Below the pieces are notes generated by a model. It did not search any database and was not told where the DNA came from. It was given only the letters and a program-made list of their open reading frames with translations. Shown piece after piece: positions 1-14,787 of a stretch of 64,000 nucleotides of DNA. This DNA comes from Flaccisagitta enflata (lineage: Eukaryota; Chaetognatha; Sagittoidea; Aphragmophora). Made by a program: the position numbers and the translations under genes. The stretch is from NCBI GenBank assembly GCA_965153355.1, contig OZ231126.1, forward strand, positions 59,458,001-59,522,000, read 5' to 3'. The number at the start of each line of letters is the position of its first letter. The stretch's first letter is position 1.

Positions 1-740
1 ACCTTATGCAATATAGAGGACCTATAGGTGCATAATAGGGTAAAAAATTTTAGATTGATTCCTAGCGGTTTGGCAGATATCGCTTCCCTGGAGTTGGTCA
101 ATTCTTCGAATCTCGTACTGTACATATTTCAAATTTGGCTTGAATCATTGTCACCTCATTCTGTTTAAGATTCTAAAAAGAAAAAATGATATTTTTGTTT
201 ATACTTTACGTATCGTTTTGCTATGAGAGACCTTTTTTGATGTTTTTTTTCATTTTTCTTATATTTTGACCTTTAATTATGTATCAAACAATTTTCACAT
301 ACAGCAAATGTATTGTCTAGTCTACAGTCAAATCAAAGGCAAGAGTCTCACAATTCTAGTTATGTTTTTGATTTCTTAACATTCCAATTTTAACATTATC
401 CAATATAATAAAATATACAACTATTGATCCAATGACGGCAAACATTGTTCCAGCGGACCCTCCGCTCTTCTAGCAAAACTTACATCTAACGCTTTTGCGA
501 CTATGAGAAAGTAAGCTATATAAAAATTGTTTGTCATTAGATTTTAAAGAACTCTAATAGAAATTTGAGGGAAAAAATTATATCCATAAACATTGTGAAA
601 AATAAGTAACAAATTCTTTGGACAAATAACATGCAGTACAATGGGTCAATGGGAGCAAAGACGACCTAGACTGGAGGATAGATTCTAGGTATTTTAATTT
701 CATTTGATATATAGAAAATTTTAGATTTATGTCAATTTTT
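1..740. other. AT-rich flank, no gene seen
   Basis: This stretch is AT-rich, with scattered stop codons in every frame. I see no splice-flanked coding segment, tandem array or recognisable transposon end. It lies downstream of the minus-strand zinc-finger gene. Confidence 0.5.
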
Positions 741-1130
741 GGGTAATGGCCCCGAAGGGGACAAAGTACTGTAGAACACAGGGTCCCTATGTTCATCCAT
801 TCCTACATCAGTACTTCCATACCTCAATCCCCCCCCGCCCCATTTTCAGGGCTTTGTCTCTTTTGGGGCCTATTCTGACCAAAATTCTGCCAGATAGCCC
901 AAATTAAAGCCCAAATCTAGGCAAAACGGCCCAATTCCAAGCAGAATAGGCTCAAAAGAAGATGAATCCCTGAGGATGGGGCAGGGGGGGATGGACGTAC
1001 AAATGTACATATGGATGGACGGACAGATTCCCCCTGGGTTTTACAGGACTTTTTCCCCTTTGGGTCGCTGCCCTGCTCCCCCTCAACTTAAAGCACACAT
1101 TAATCAAGCAGGGCACGAGTACCGCTGACC
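741..1130. mobile_element. Palindromic repeat family A, copy 1
   Basis: The left end has the family signature of a GGCCCCGAAGGGGAC hairpin followed by CTGTAGAACACAGGG. The right end has the inverted form (CCCTTTGGGTCGCTGCCCTGCTC) followed by AAGCAGGGCA and GTACCGCTGACC. The interior is a degenerate run of 'gccc aaat' units. Seven further copies with the same plan lie in this window. No coding potential is seen, so it is probably a non-autonomous foldback-type element. Confidence 0.7.
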
Positions 1131-1831
1131 AATTACTGCTTTTGGGCTGCTATTTAACTTGTGACTTGACTTCATCAGGACCTTATTTTTCATCGTTCTA
1201 ATTTAGCCTATCAATTTTGAAGGAAAAAAATTAGCTCAATCGGACTAGTTGTACAGGTTTTACAGCCATTTTTCAAAAAGAACAATTTTTGTATCTACAT
1301 AAAAGAATATCACAAGAAATCGAAGTGTTCCAAAATGATTTTTTTTTTGTCAAGAACTTAAAAAAGAATAAAAAAACAAAAAACAAAAATGATGAGAAAT
1401 GGTTTCCATTTATATGTTTTTTAGTAACAGCAAAAAGATTTAACTACAAAACATCTTCATAAGAGTAATTCAATACATCCGTTTCTACACAGCCTTGATT
1501 GCTAGTTTGGATCGACCGACTTAGTTCATAATTTTTTCAACAAGCCTGACTCACAGCTCAACTTGAACAAGTTTCTAGTGTACAGTCAACTTGACAAAAA
1601 ATAAGGTTTGGATTCTTTTTATTTCAATGAGGCAAATCAGTGAAGTAAATATTACAATTTACAAAACAAAACATAAATCAATGCGATGTACGAATATAAA
1701 AAAAAGTTGATTAACGAGTTTGATGCTACACAAAAAGTTTACATGATGATTGATGAGCGACATAGTTACTCCAAATTCTAATTGTTTTTCTTAGTGACAG
1801 TGTTTCTTGATCACAATTTTCCACTGGCCAA
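1131..1831. other. 3' flank of the zinc-finger gene
   Basis: AT-rich sequence lies directly downstream (minus sense) of the zinc-finger stop codon. It should hold the 3' UTR of that gene. Apart from a possible polyadenylation signal I see no feature. Confidence 0.5.
1618..1623 (-). promoter_or_regulatory. Possible polyadenylation signal for zinc-finger gene
   Basis: TTTATT on the plus strand reads AATAAA on the minus strand, about 210 nt after the stop codon of the zinc-finger ORF. The position suits a short 3' UTR. The motif is common by chance in AT-rich DNA. Confidence 0.4.
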
Positions 1832-2681
1832 TTACGAAATCAGATTGTCCAACCGGAGGAAGGCCGCAAAATGGTCGGCGTAAGGATCATCTGTTGCATC
1901 TCCCTCCACCAGCTCTTCCTGCACCGTGTCTCTATCACTAATGAAATCTTTGGTCCAATCCGAATCCATCATGAGACAGGCACTGTGCTCATTGCCATTA
2001 GGATTTACAGCGTTGGTATCTTGAATGAGGGAATCTTTCGCCGGTAGAAGACTCTTCATCGAATTTGAATGCTTCATATCCTTCGAGATGGCGCGTTTTC
2101 TGTCAGCGTCATCTTCTTCATCTTTGAGTTCCAACTTCTCTTTCTCAGTTTCCAACTGGTCGTCAACTTGAATGCCATGCAACCGTTGATGCCTCTGGAG
2201 ATCTCGTTCCCATTGGAAGACGCGTCCGCATTCCGTGCAGCCCAAAAAGCCGTTGACGGTCTTTTCCGGTGATGCGTGGGCTTTCTCGCGATGAATCTGC
2301 AGCCCTCGGTCGTCGACAAAGTACTCCCCGCATCGCATGCATCTCGAGTTTGCCTTGGAGCCGATGATGGCAGTTGTCTCCAGTCGATCGTCTACAACGG
2401 CGTAGGCATCGAGAAAACCAGAAGATTCCGCAGTCGACGATGGCGACGAGGTTGATGAGGACGCCGTCGATGCTGAAGACATGTCGACGAAGGCTTTGAG
2501 GTCGTAATGTACGAATTTGGCGAGAGTCTTCGGGTTGGAGTTGTAGCCACGTTGAAGATGTTTGCTGATCAAACTCCGAATCTTCTTTTCGTCTCGCTTT
2601 TGAAGAATGACGCGATGAACGACTTTGACGTGGCGGCGAATGACATGGGAGAATTTGGTGGAAAATGGTAGGGATGATGGA

Positions 2682-2761
<80 letters not shown>

Positions 2762-5700
2762 TGACGATGATGACGATGATGACGATGATGATGATGACGA
2801 TGAATCGCACTTACAAATGCGGCAAGTGAAGATGACGTTGGAATGTTGAGTCTCTCGATGCATTTCAATGGCCAGAGGATCGGCCAGAGGATTCACGCAG
2901 CATGGATGAATTTGGCCGCAATAATCCAACGCAGAATCGGAATCGGGTGTCGTTTCATAGGTTTCCTTGTAGACCGCGTCATGTTTTTCAAGTCGGTTTT
3001 CTTTCTTTTCAGCTTTGGTTTTGATGGTTTTGTTTCGTTGCTCTTTGTTCGGCTTTGCGTTATTATCATTATTTTGGGACTTTCTGATTTTCTTCCTCGA
3101 AGGCTGCAATGGTTCGGAAGAGAAAGATGATCTTTGCCGTTTGACTGGTACAGAAGTCGGAGTTGCGGCTGGCGCAATGCTGGCAGATGAGGCAATGGTG
3201 TCAGATAAAGCAATGTTGGCAGATGAGGCAATGTTGGCAGATGAGGCAATGTCGGCAGATGAGGCAATGTTGGCAGATGAGGTGATGTCGGCAGATGAGG
3301 CAATGGTGTCAGATGATGGTTCATCGAGTTCTGGCTTTTGTGGATTCAGTGAATCTCCATCAATGGCCTTACTGACATTTTCGGCTGCGGCGTTCTTGTG
3401 GGCAACTTTTAGATGTAACCCCAAAGCTTTGGCCGATCTGTACACTTTGCCACATTGGAGACAAGTGGAGTTATTTTCGACAACTTTCGCGGCTTTTGAC
3501 ACGATATTCTCCTTTATACCCGTGGAGAGGTCATCCATTGGCGTGGTTTTCTCATTTTGCGCTCTCTTGCTATTTGGCGCGACTTTTATGTATTTCTTTG
3601 CGAACTTGACGGGAATACCGTGTTGTTTCAAATGCCTCTCGGTGTTATGAGGCCATCCGGAGGAGTAAGAACATTTCACGCATTTGTACAACGTGGATTT
3701 TGTGTGTGCCCCGTTGATGTGTTTGATAAGTTTGCTTTTGTGTGCGAATGTTTTCTTGCAAAAGCGGCAGGTGATATTATAGACTGGAGAAACCGTCGAT
3801 GGCGCTGAAGTGACAGATGATGGAGGTGAAGTGACAGATGATGGAGTGGTGACGGATGATGAAGTGATGGCAGAGGAACGAGTAGTTACAGATAATGGAG
3901 AGATGACAGATGTCGGAGATGTCGTAGAATTGGCGACGGATGAGCGCCGTCTAGTGAGAAGAGGTCTCTGAGGAATAACAGGCGATGTTTTTACCGTTGG
4001 TGGTGAATTTGCTTTTGGAATGTCATTATCTATCGCCGCTTTTTTGTCCTGTACTTTTTTCACATTTGGCACTATTTTCATGTATTTCTTTGCTTGCCTG
4101 ATGGGGATACCGTGTTGGATGATATGCCTTGCTTGTCCTTGGGTCAACTCTTTAGCTGTAGCTTGCCCAAGGGTTATTTTGGTAGCTGCAGTTTGTCCTT
4201 GGGTTATCTCATTAGCTGTTGCTTGTCCTTGGGTCATCTCGATAGCTGTAGATTCTTCTTGGGTCATCTCATTAATTGTGTGTTGTCCTTGGATCATTTC
4301 ATTAGCTTCATCAGTTTTTTGGGTTATTTCATTGGCCGTTTCTTGTCCTTGGGTTATCTTGTCAGCTGCAGCTTGTCCTTGGGTCATCTCATTAGCTTGA
4401 GCGGTTTCTTGAGTAGTCTCATCAACTGTTGCTTGTCCTTGGGTCATCTCATTTGTTGTGGCTTGTCCTTGGATCATTTTATTAGCTTCATCACTTTCTT
4501 GGGTTATTTCATTAGCCATTACTTGCCCTTGGGTTATCTTGTCAGCTGCAGCTTGTCCTTGGGTCATCACATTAGCTTGAGCGGTTTCTTGAGTGGTCTC
4601 ATCAACTGTTGCTTGTCCTTGGGTTATCTCATTAGCTGCTACTTGTCCCTGGGTCTCATTAGCTGAAGTTTGTCCTTGGGTTATCTCATTTGTTGTGACT
4701 TGTTCTAGGATCATTTCAATTGTTTGAGCTGTTTCTTGGGTCGTCTCATCAGCTGTTGCTTGTCCTTGGGTCATCTCATGAGCTGTGGACATGGATTCTC
4801 TTTCTTCCGTTAAAGCGTTACTCGGGGATCCTGAAACTTTGTTCTCCACGGAAGCAACGACCAGTTTCTGTTGTCTCTCACCCTGAATCTTTGTTTCATT
4901 ATGTTCATTTTTAACTTCGCTGTAATGCGCTGAATAATCTCCATTGGTACCATGAATGTTTCGCAAATGCCTAACCACACTTTTCTTCCAAGGGTATTTG
5001 CCTCCACAAATGTAACATTTAAATGATTTTTCCTTGGTATGAATCGCGTTCTTGTGTGTGTTCAATTCAGATTCACTGTAATATTTTCTCGAACAAAAAC
5101 TGCACTGATAATTTTTCGAATAGTCAGCTTTTGTCTCGGTTTTGCTTTCCATTGGCACAACTTCTTCCTTTTTTCCGATTTCTCTAAAATGCGAAGCAAG
5201 ATCATCTTTGATATGATGTTTTTGCCGTAAATGTCTCAACACTTGATGTTGCCAATACTGACTGTATCCACACATTTTGCACTCGTACACTCTCTCTTTG
5301 GTGTGTATCGCGTTTGTGTGCGCCTTCAAATAGGTTGAGCAAAAAAAGACCTTGGAGCAGTAACTGCATTCAAGTCGGTTTGGAGAAGCGCCTTTCATTT
5401 CATTCTTTGCCGGATTTTCAATAATTAATTCAGCACTTTTCGGACTTGAAAGATACTCGGTGGCGTTAATCTGTGTATGAGCTTGAAAATCACTCTTAAC
5501 GCCATGTTGTTGTTTCAAATGCCGCTGAATGGACCGGAAACGAGTTCCCCTGAATGGGCACTTGCTGCAAGAGAAACTGACTGCTTTGGGATGATCACGC
5601 TTTGAGTGGAAATCGAGCTTCTGAATGTCGAGGAAAATTAACTTGCATACCGGACAAGTTAGCCCTCGTGTACTCATTTTCATTTCTTCCGCATGAACTG

Positions 5701-7336
5701 CGTTTTTGTGCGCCTGTAAATTGGTTGAGCATGAAAATTTCTTTGAGCAAAAGCTACATTCAAGGCTGTTTGATGGAGCACTTTCCACTTCATTCTTAGA
5801 CGGATGTTTCCCCATTATTTTAGCGCTATTCAAACTTGAGAGATACTCGGTGGCGTAAATCAGGGTATGAGCGGCAAAATTTTGCCGGATGTCATGTCGC
5901 TGTTTCAAATGTCGCTGGATAGAGCGTAAACGGGTTCCGCTGAATGGGCATTTGTCGCACTTGAAACTGACTGCCTTGGGATGGTTACGTTTAGAGTGAA
6001 AGTCAAGTTCCTGAATGTTATTGGATAACAATTTACATACAGGACAAGGTATCTCTCCTGTTATTCTTTTCGTTTCTAAATATTCATCCGTTGCGTTTGC
6101 CTCCTCCATTGTGTATTCCTTGATGCCATCGTTGATAACCGAATTTGAACCATTGTCTTCATCCACGACTAAAGTTTCCGCTTCCTTGGTATCTCCATTT
6201 TCTTGAATTACAAGTACCGCTTCCTTTGGCGTGACTTCTTCCCCTTTTCGAACTTCTCTATAATGTGAATTATGATCATCTTTGATATCATGTTTAACTC
6301 GCAAATGACTAATCACTTTGTGTTGCCAATATTGAGAGTATCCACACTTTTTGCACTCGTATGAAACCTCTTTGGTATGAAGTGCGTTTATATGCCCCTT
6401 CAAATTGGTTGAGCGGAGAAAGTTCTTCGAACAATACTTGCACTCAAGGCTGTTTTTGATGACTTCAACTCGCGCAAGAGCCACAAAATTACTTCGAATG
6501 CTGTGTTTTTGTTTCAAATGTCGCTGAACAGCGCGAAAGCTTTGAGCGATGTATGGGCATTTGCTGCATGAAAAACCGACTGTCCGTGGATGTGCAAGCG
6601 ACACGTGGCCATACAGCTTTTCCATGTTCAGATATGTCGACGGGCAGACTGGGCAAGTAATCATTTTCGCTTTATCCACTACCGCATAATCTTCAACTTT
6701 CTTTTCGATGAGATCAACTCGCGCTAGTGAGGCAAAATTGCACTGGATCATGTGTTCTTTTCTCAGATGTCGCTGAACAGTGCGGTATCTTAGAGCGTTG
6801 AAAGAGCATTTGGTACAAAAGAACCCAACCGATAGTGGGTGTATGTGAGATACGTGGTCGTCCAGCTTTTCAATGTTCAGAAAAGTCGACGAGCAGATGG
6901 GGCAAGTGTGGCTCGTATTGATCTCTTTTGCTTCATTAACCTTGAAGTCATGTTGGTGGCTTTCTTTGGCTTCCAAGGTCTCCTCGCCTCTCGCGATTTT
7001 GATATGACTCGCAAAGTCTGATTTGATATCATGTTGTTTTCTAAGGTGACCGATTAATGTGGCACTCCACGCGCTATCAAAAGGACACATGGCGCAGAGG
7101 TAACGTCGAGAGATGTCGTGGACACCTATCACGTGTTTCTTCAAACTGGTTGGGTTAGAAAATGATTTGTTGCAAATCTTGCAACAGACTTTTTTCGATG
7201 CCATATCAGGTCGGCCGTTTGGGCGCTTAATTGGTTTGAGACGTATCAGCGAGACTTTCAAGCATTTTGTCAAGTTGAAAGAAGATGCTGGGCCGCTGGA
7301 TTGATTCTCCCGCGTTTGATTGTTGAATTTAGTCAT
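1832..7336 (-). CDS. Large multi-C2H2 zinc-finger protein, about 1834 aa
   Basis: A single uninterrupted reading frame encodes about 22 C2H2 fingers, so a nuclear DNA- or RNA-binding role is likely. The open frame extends upstream to 7429, but that first codon is TTG. An in-frame TGA lies at 7481-7483, and the first ATG is at 7336 (A at -3); a second ATG at 7204 has G at -3 and +4. I therefore start at 7336. Seventeen fingers fill the N-terminal half, often in pairs whose second member ends in HLRxxH followed by a D/N-F-x-x-H tail. A decapeptide repeat array (about 4130-4790) separates them from three more fingers. Next come Ser/Thr- and SSA-rich repeats, a basic KKxRK-type stretch, a finger disrupted by poly-Ser (2682-2803), two final fingers and an acidic C-terminus. 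I recognise no named orthologue. An upstream non-coding exon is possible. Confidence 0.85.
2682..2803. repeat. GACGAT hexanucleotide array coding poly-Ser in the zinc-finger CDS
   Basis: About 20 units of GACGAT, degrading to GAT/GAC at the 3' end, read in frame on the minus strand as TCG/TCA serine codons. The unit length is a multiple of three, so expansion keeps the frame open. The tract sits between the cysteine pair CRIC and the histidines of HVKVVH of one finger. Confidence 0.95.
3177..3315. repeat. 15-bp coding minisatellite (SSA-N/D-IA repeats)
   Basis: Tandem 15-bp units (gcagatgaggcaatg with variants) encode about nine copies of a five-residue A-S-S-A-D/N-I type motif inside the zinc-finger protein. 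It is probably a disordered linker. Confidence 0.9.
4127..4790. repeat. 30-bp coding minisatellite with 180-bp higher-order period
   Basis: About 22 tandem 30-bp units encode a decapeptide close to MTQGQATANE. Part of the array repeats at 180 bp (six units): the sequence at 4381-4440 recurs almost unchanged at 4561-4620. The peptide is Gln/Thr/Glu-rich and probably disordered or weakly helical. Confidence 0.95.
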
Positions 7337-7429
7337 CTTCGTTTGGATGGTATCAGGCGAGATAAGTTGGTTGATATCTTTAGTTTTTGATAAAAATGAG
7401 AATTTGCTTTGCTTGCGTGACAAGATCAA

Positions 7430-7895
7430 GGCGAAAATAGATAAGTCTTGTAAACCATAAAGGAATTTCTGACGTTTACGTCAATGAATGTGTTGAGATA
7501 TTTTGAAGATGAATTTACGAGATGAAAACTGATGAGGAACAGGCGATGGAAAACCGTCCAAAGCTCAGGTTATCGTCATGTGCACTTGGCGCACGCTAGA
7601 GACGGTCTTTTTTATGCACACTGTTTTTATTTTCTTTTTTTTTTCAGTTGAGGAAGTTCGTAGACGAATTTGCCGCGTTAGTGTTGAATGAGTAGATATC
7701 GATATAAGAAAAATGTATTGAATATTTCAGCTTTGTGTTCTCTTGTGATTCGTTTTTTTAGCGTTTGGTACCAGATCGATGATAGGATCGGTTTTATACA
7801 CGATGGTTCCAGTCAAATCTCCAGTCTAATCTCGAGGGCTTTCCCATGAGTCTATTCTCTTCCTCGGTCAACGCCCTTCTTCGGTCAAAGTCACC
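7430..7895. other. 5' flank of the zinc-finger gene
   Basis: Unique sequence upstream (minus sense) of the zinc-finger start. It contains the in-frame stop at 7481-7483. No clear TATA box or other gene is seen. The promoter and any 5' UTR exon should lie here. Confidence 0.5.
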
Positions 7896-8585
<690 letters not shown>

Positions 8586-8635
8586 CGAAATGATGAAAAA
8601 AAGAAAGATAGACCATCAGGACGAAAGTCAGGGAA

Positions 8636-8655
8636 AGAAAGTAAGAAAGAAAGAT

Positions 8656-8738
<83 letters not shown>

Positions 8739-8982
8739 AAAAAAGAAAGAAAGAAAGACCAACAAGACGAAAGTCAGGGAAAGAAAGAGAAAGAAGAAAG
8801 AAAGAGAGGAAAGAAAGAGAGAAAGAAAGAAAGAAAGAAAAAAGAGGAAGAAGAAAAAGAAAGAAAGAAAGAAAGAAAGAAGAAAAAGAAAGAAAAAGAA
8901 AGAAAGAAAGAAAGAAAAAGAAAGAAAGAAAGAAAGAAAGAAAGGAAGAAAGAAAGAAGAAAGAAAGAAAGAGAAAGAGACA

Positions 8983-9018
<36 letters not shown>

Positions 9019-9021
9019 AAA

Positions 9022-9058
<37 letters not shown>

Positions 9059-9105
9059 AAAGAAAGAAAAAGAAAAAAGATAAAAGAAAAGAAAGAAAAG
9101 AAAAA
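8636..9105. repeat. (GAAA)n purine-rich array
   Basis: About 470 bp of GAAA units with AGG and AAA variants. One strand is almost pure purine. Long Lys/Arg or Phe/Leu/Ser ORFs here are products of the repeat. Confidence 0.97.
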
Positions 9106-9358
9106 GAATCAAGAAGAATTTCCATCGAGTTAAAATCTCTACCACTAATCTATACTAACCAGATTTTCCCACATTAAAACGGAAATCCTCTCGTCTCAGA
9201 AGATATCTCGTCCAATTCGGCCACCTTTCTTTCACCACAAGTCGTCAGTCAGATAGACGCTCATGGGCAGTGCCAGTTGAAACTCGTGGGCGTAGTTATA
9301 TTTCAACAATTTAAAAAACGACTCGATTCTTTCCGTCTTCGACCTCCGAAAACTCTTT

Positions 9359-9765
<407 letters not shown>

Positions 9766-9905
9766 ATGCTTCTTTTTTTTTGCCATGTGTCTTTCTTTGA
9801 TTCATCCCGCTGATGATCAAGGAGATGACGAATAGAAAAACCTTCTTTTGAGGGGTTTGGAACGGAGATTGGAGGCTGTGTCGAATGAAACTGAAAAGGT
9901 AGTGA

Positions 9906-10229
<324 letters not shown>

Positions 10230-10499
10230 AGGCAGTGACCCATCGCTCCCTAAAATTCCCGCTTTGTTTGGTTTGGCGTTCAAAAAGCCATCCAAGAGCG
10301 AATTTCTCCCTGTGTTGATTTGTTGAAACAGAGAGTGAAAGACAAAAAGAAAAAGATCTAAAGAATTATGTGTGTGGAGTGGAGGGGGGGGGAACTTGAA
10401 AAGATATGAGGGCAAGAAGGATGGCAGTTGACTCATAAGTATAATTTGATAAACTAGAATAACAAAAACCAAATCATTTCCAAAATTGTTTCCTATCTT

Positions 10500-10660
10500 T
10501 GGTCGCGTAAATGCGACTCTACACCTTGCTGTGTCGGTCCGTCCGTAAGTTCGTCCGTAAGTTAGCGCATATTTCTGAAAGGCGAGCGTTTTTTTTTTGG
10601 ATTACCGCTCCTGCCAAACCGTCCACGGCTGTTTGCCGTATATCCGGCCTTGTTTTATAT
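10500..10660 (-). mobile_element. Hairpin-ended short element (CG type)
   Basis: In minus sense this copy runs from AACAAGGCCGGATA (about 10655) to a hairpin with arms AGTCGC and GCGACC near 10503-10518. It has GTCCGTCC-type units inside. It is a diverged member of the superfamily. Confidence 0.65.
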
Positions 10661-12245
<1,585 letters not shown>

Positions 12246-12698
12246 CTTTTTCTTTCTGCCCATACACACGTACTCTGTGCACGCTCACAGACCACTCATC
12301 ATTACCGTCTTTTTCAGGTTCATGGAAACGGTGTAACATGTTTGTAGTGAAACATTGAAATTGTTTCCCATATTTCATTGGCGGGTGCGCGCTAGTGGTG
12401 CTCCATTTTATTGACTATTTGCTGGCCGTCGATTCCCGAAATGTGTGATGTGATCAGGTTGTGTTACACCCTCTTGAATTTTTTTTCAGTTTGGGTATAG
12501 TGAGGGATATTGTTCCACCTATCATAAGTGTGTAGGTTCAATTGGGTAAAGTTGGGTATTAATCGAAAAATAATCAGAGATGCTTTACGAGTTCAAGGAG
12601 AGAAACAGAAAAAATGGATGCCTTTTCATCTGCCCCTTTTTCCCAAGAGAGTTTCACGGAAAAAAGACCTTGGAAATGCAGACACTCTTTGATAACGG

Positions 12699-12699
<1 letters not shown>

Positions 12700-12734
<35 letters not shown>

Positions 12735-12789
12735 ATTCATTCATTCATTCATTCATTCATTCATTCATTCATTCATTCAGTCAGTCAGT

Positions 12790-12868
<79 letters not shown>
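12700..12868. repeat. Four-part compound microsatellite (TGTC)(ATTC)(AGTC)(TC)
   Basis: Consecutive blocks of TGTC, ATTC, AGTC and TC units lie without spacers. The TC block ends directly against the retrotransposon protein fragment. Confidence 0.97.
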
Positions 12869-12869
<1 letters not shown>

Positions 12870-12870
<1 letters not shown>

Positions 12871-13751
12871 CCATACACAAGCAAACCACTCCTGAAAATA
12901 TTGAAAGTAGACCACTGCTGAGACAGGCTAAAATCATATCACAGAAAATGAAGGACACTATCCACAAAGACCGTTACGACACTTTTTTATCAAAACCCCA
13001 ACATGGCTCGCTATTCCGACAAATGATTGAAAAAGATTATGATGTAAAAACATGCCTCTCGTGGGTAGAAAAATGTCACCTCTCACCACAATCTGAAGCA
13101 TACATCTTTGGTTTACAGGAGATGGCCATATTCACGAGATGGCATGAGCGCCATATTCTAAAGAACAGAGAATCTGACCTATGTAGAATATGTAAGAAAG
13201 AGAGTGAAACAACCTTTCACATCCTTGCTGGTTGTGACTCCCTCGCCAAGAAGGAATACTTTGATAGACACAATAGTGTTGCTAGATATGTTCACTATCA
13301 AATATGCAACCAATATGGTATCCAAACTGAACCAAAATGGCATCTTCACCGACCAGCTGAGGTCTACATGGATGGGAAAATCGAACTAATCTGGGATATG
13401 CCTATAACAACTGCAAGAGCAATCGGAGCAAATAGGCCAGATATTGTCGTAAGGGACAAAATCAATAAAAAAGTGTACATAATTGATATAAGTTGCCCTT
13501 GTGACCTGAATGTGCACACTAAGGAGATGGAAAAAATCTCTAAATACTGCAGCCTACGAGTTGAACTGGCAAAAATGTGGAATTCTGAATGTGTGGTCAT
13601 ACCTGTTATGGTGGGTGGAAGCGGTACTGTGTCTAAAGAACTCTCTAATTACCTCCAAATGATCCCAGCAGAACTATCACCTCAGATGTGCCTGAAGATT
13701 ACTCTGCTAGGAAGCGAAAAGATAATGCGATCTGCCTTGTCCAGGAAGTGA
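12870..13751 (+). pseudogene. C-terminal part of R2/NeSL-like non-LTR retrotransposon protein
   Basis: The first ATG is at 12948 (267 codons), but the frame stays open and coding-like back to the TC microsatellite at about 12869, so the 5' end is truncated there. The protein has a CCHC knuckle (CRIC...H-X4-C) followed by a YFDRHNSVA-type segment. A restriction-like endonuclease core follows: NRPDIVV, then an acidic residue in IIDIS, then a conserved KISKYC-type helix. These are known features of the C-terminus of target-primed retrotransposons with a restriction-like endonuclease. The reverse transcriptase part is missing. The remaining frame has no stop, so the insertion or truncation may be recent. 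The exact clade (R2, R4, NeSL or HERO) cannot be decided by eye. Confidence 0.75.
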
Positions 13752-14080
13752 CTTTTGTCGCAGTTTGACTATGTACCAATGGATATACCACTACGGTTGG
13801 AACCATGACTCATTGATGTTACCTTACATTGACCAATACAACACTAACGCTACTTTGACAAATCTTCTACTTTGTTTGGAGTTGCCAATACGGCCTTTTT
13901 CAAGTTTTGCAAATAAGATGGGATCCCAAATTATCCAATTTCGACAATTTCAAATGTTCAATAAACTGAGCGCCCTTCGGATCGGGATGATCTGCGGCGC
14001 CCACGTTCAAAAAGCAATGAAAAATGATGCTCAATGAACGATCGCCATAAGTTGTATCGGCTTATGTGAAGTAAATGTAT

Positions 14081-14084
<4 letters not shown>

Positions 14085-14158
<74 letters not shown>
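14085..14158. repeat. (TC)n microsatellite
   Basis: A TC run of about 74 bp. Confidence 0.97.
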
Positions 14159-14159
<1 letters not shown>

Positions 14160-14162
<3 letters not shown>

Positions 14163-14787
14163 CTGATTTGAAGTGTTTTTTTTTCAGCGCGCCAATCTTC
14201 ATGTTTCATTAATTTGGCTGGTGTTTAATAATGTTTTAATATTTTCGTCGGGGGTCAGTGACAAGAATTGTCGTTGTTAATGGAGTTAATATTTAATTTT
14301 AAAAAAAGTCGGCGAAATGACTTCTAAAATGTACGGGATAAAATACTCTACGGAGAGGAATCATTCTGCATTATCAATACATCAATTGTCATACAATGTG
14401 GTAGAATGTGCAGCAACGGCTGGTCCAGGGATCCAAATCCCGGTCTCGTCTCGAGTCCCGACTCTCTTGTGATCATCAAGAAGGAGGAGGATGAGAGGAA
14501 GAGGAAGAGGAAGATCGTCTTGGAGAAAGAGAGGAGGATCATCTTGGAGGGTCTATGGAATCCAGATTTGTGAGTCCCTCTTCGGGGAATCGGCAACTCA
14601 GCCTCCGCCTCTCTCGAGATTCCACTGTTATAATATACATTCACTTTTTTACGCCCCTTCCCCCTCCCGCCCATCCCCCCTCCCCCCCTTCCCCCACTCC
14701 TATTACTCATCCTCATCCTCATCATCCTCCTCCATTTCCTCTTTTCCCCCACCTCTATCACGTCATCAACCTCACACCCCCTTTTTT
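14160..14787. other. Unique to low-complexity sequence
   Basis: AT-rich sequence, then GAGGA- and CCTCC-rich low-complexity segments from about 14480 to 14760. No supported gene. Confidence 0.45.

Noticed and set aside
2163-2868. Poly-Asp, poly-Val/Ile and poly-His ORFs over the GACGAT array
   Set aside because: They are other frames of the serine-coding microsatellite in the zinc-finger gene.
7337-7429. N-terminal extension of the zinc-finger ORF
   Set aside because: Its first codon is TTG, and no ATG lies between it and the upstream in-frame stop.
8590-9177. Long Lys-rich and Phe/Leu/Ser-rich ORFs
   Set aside because: They are translations of a GAAA array in several frames, without a domain or splice signal.
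13765-14037. 90-codon ORF after the retrotransposon fragment
   Set aside because: No motif or splice context; more likely 3' untranslated or flanking DNA.
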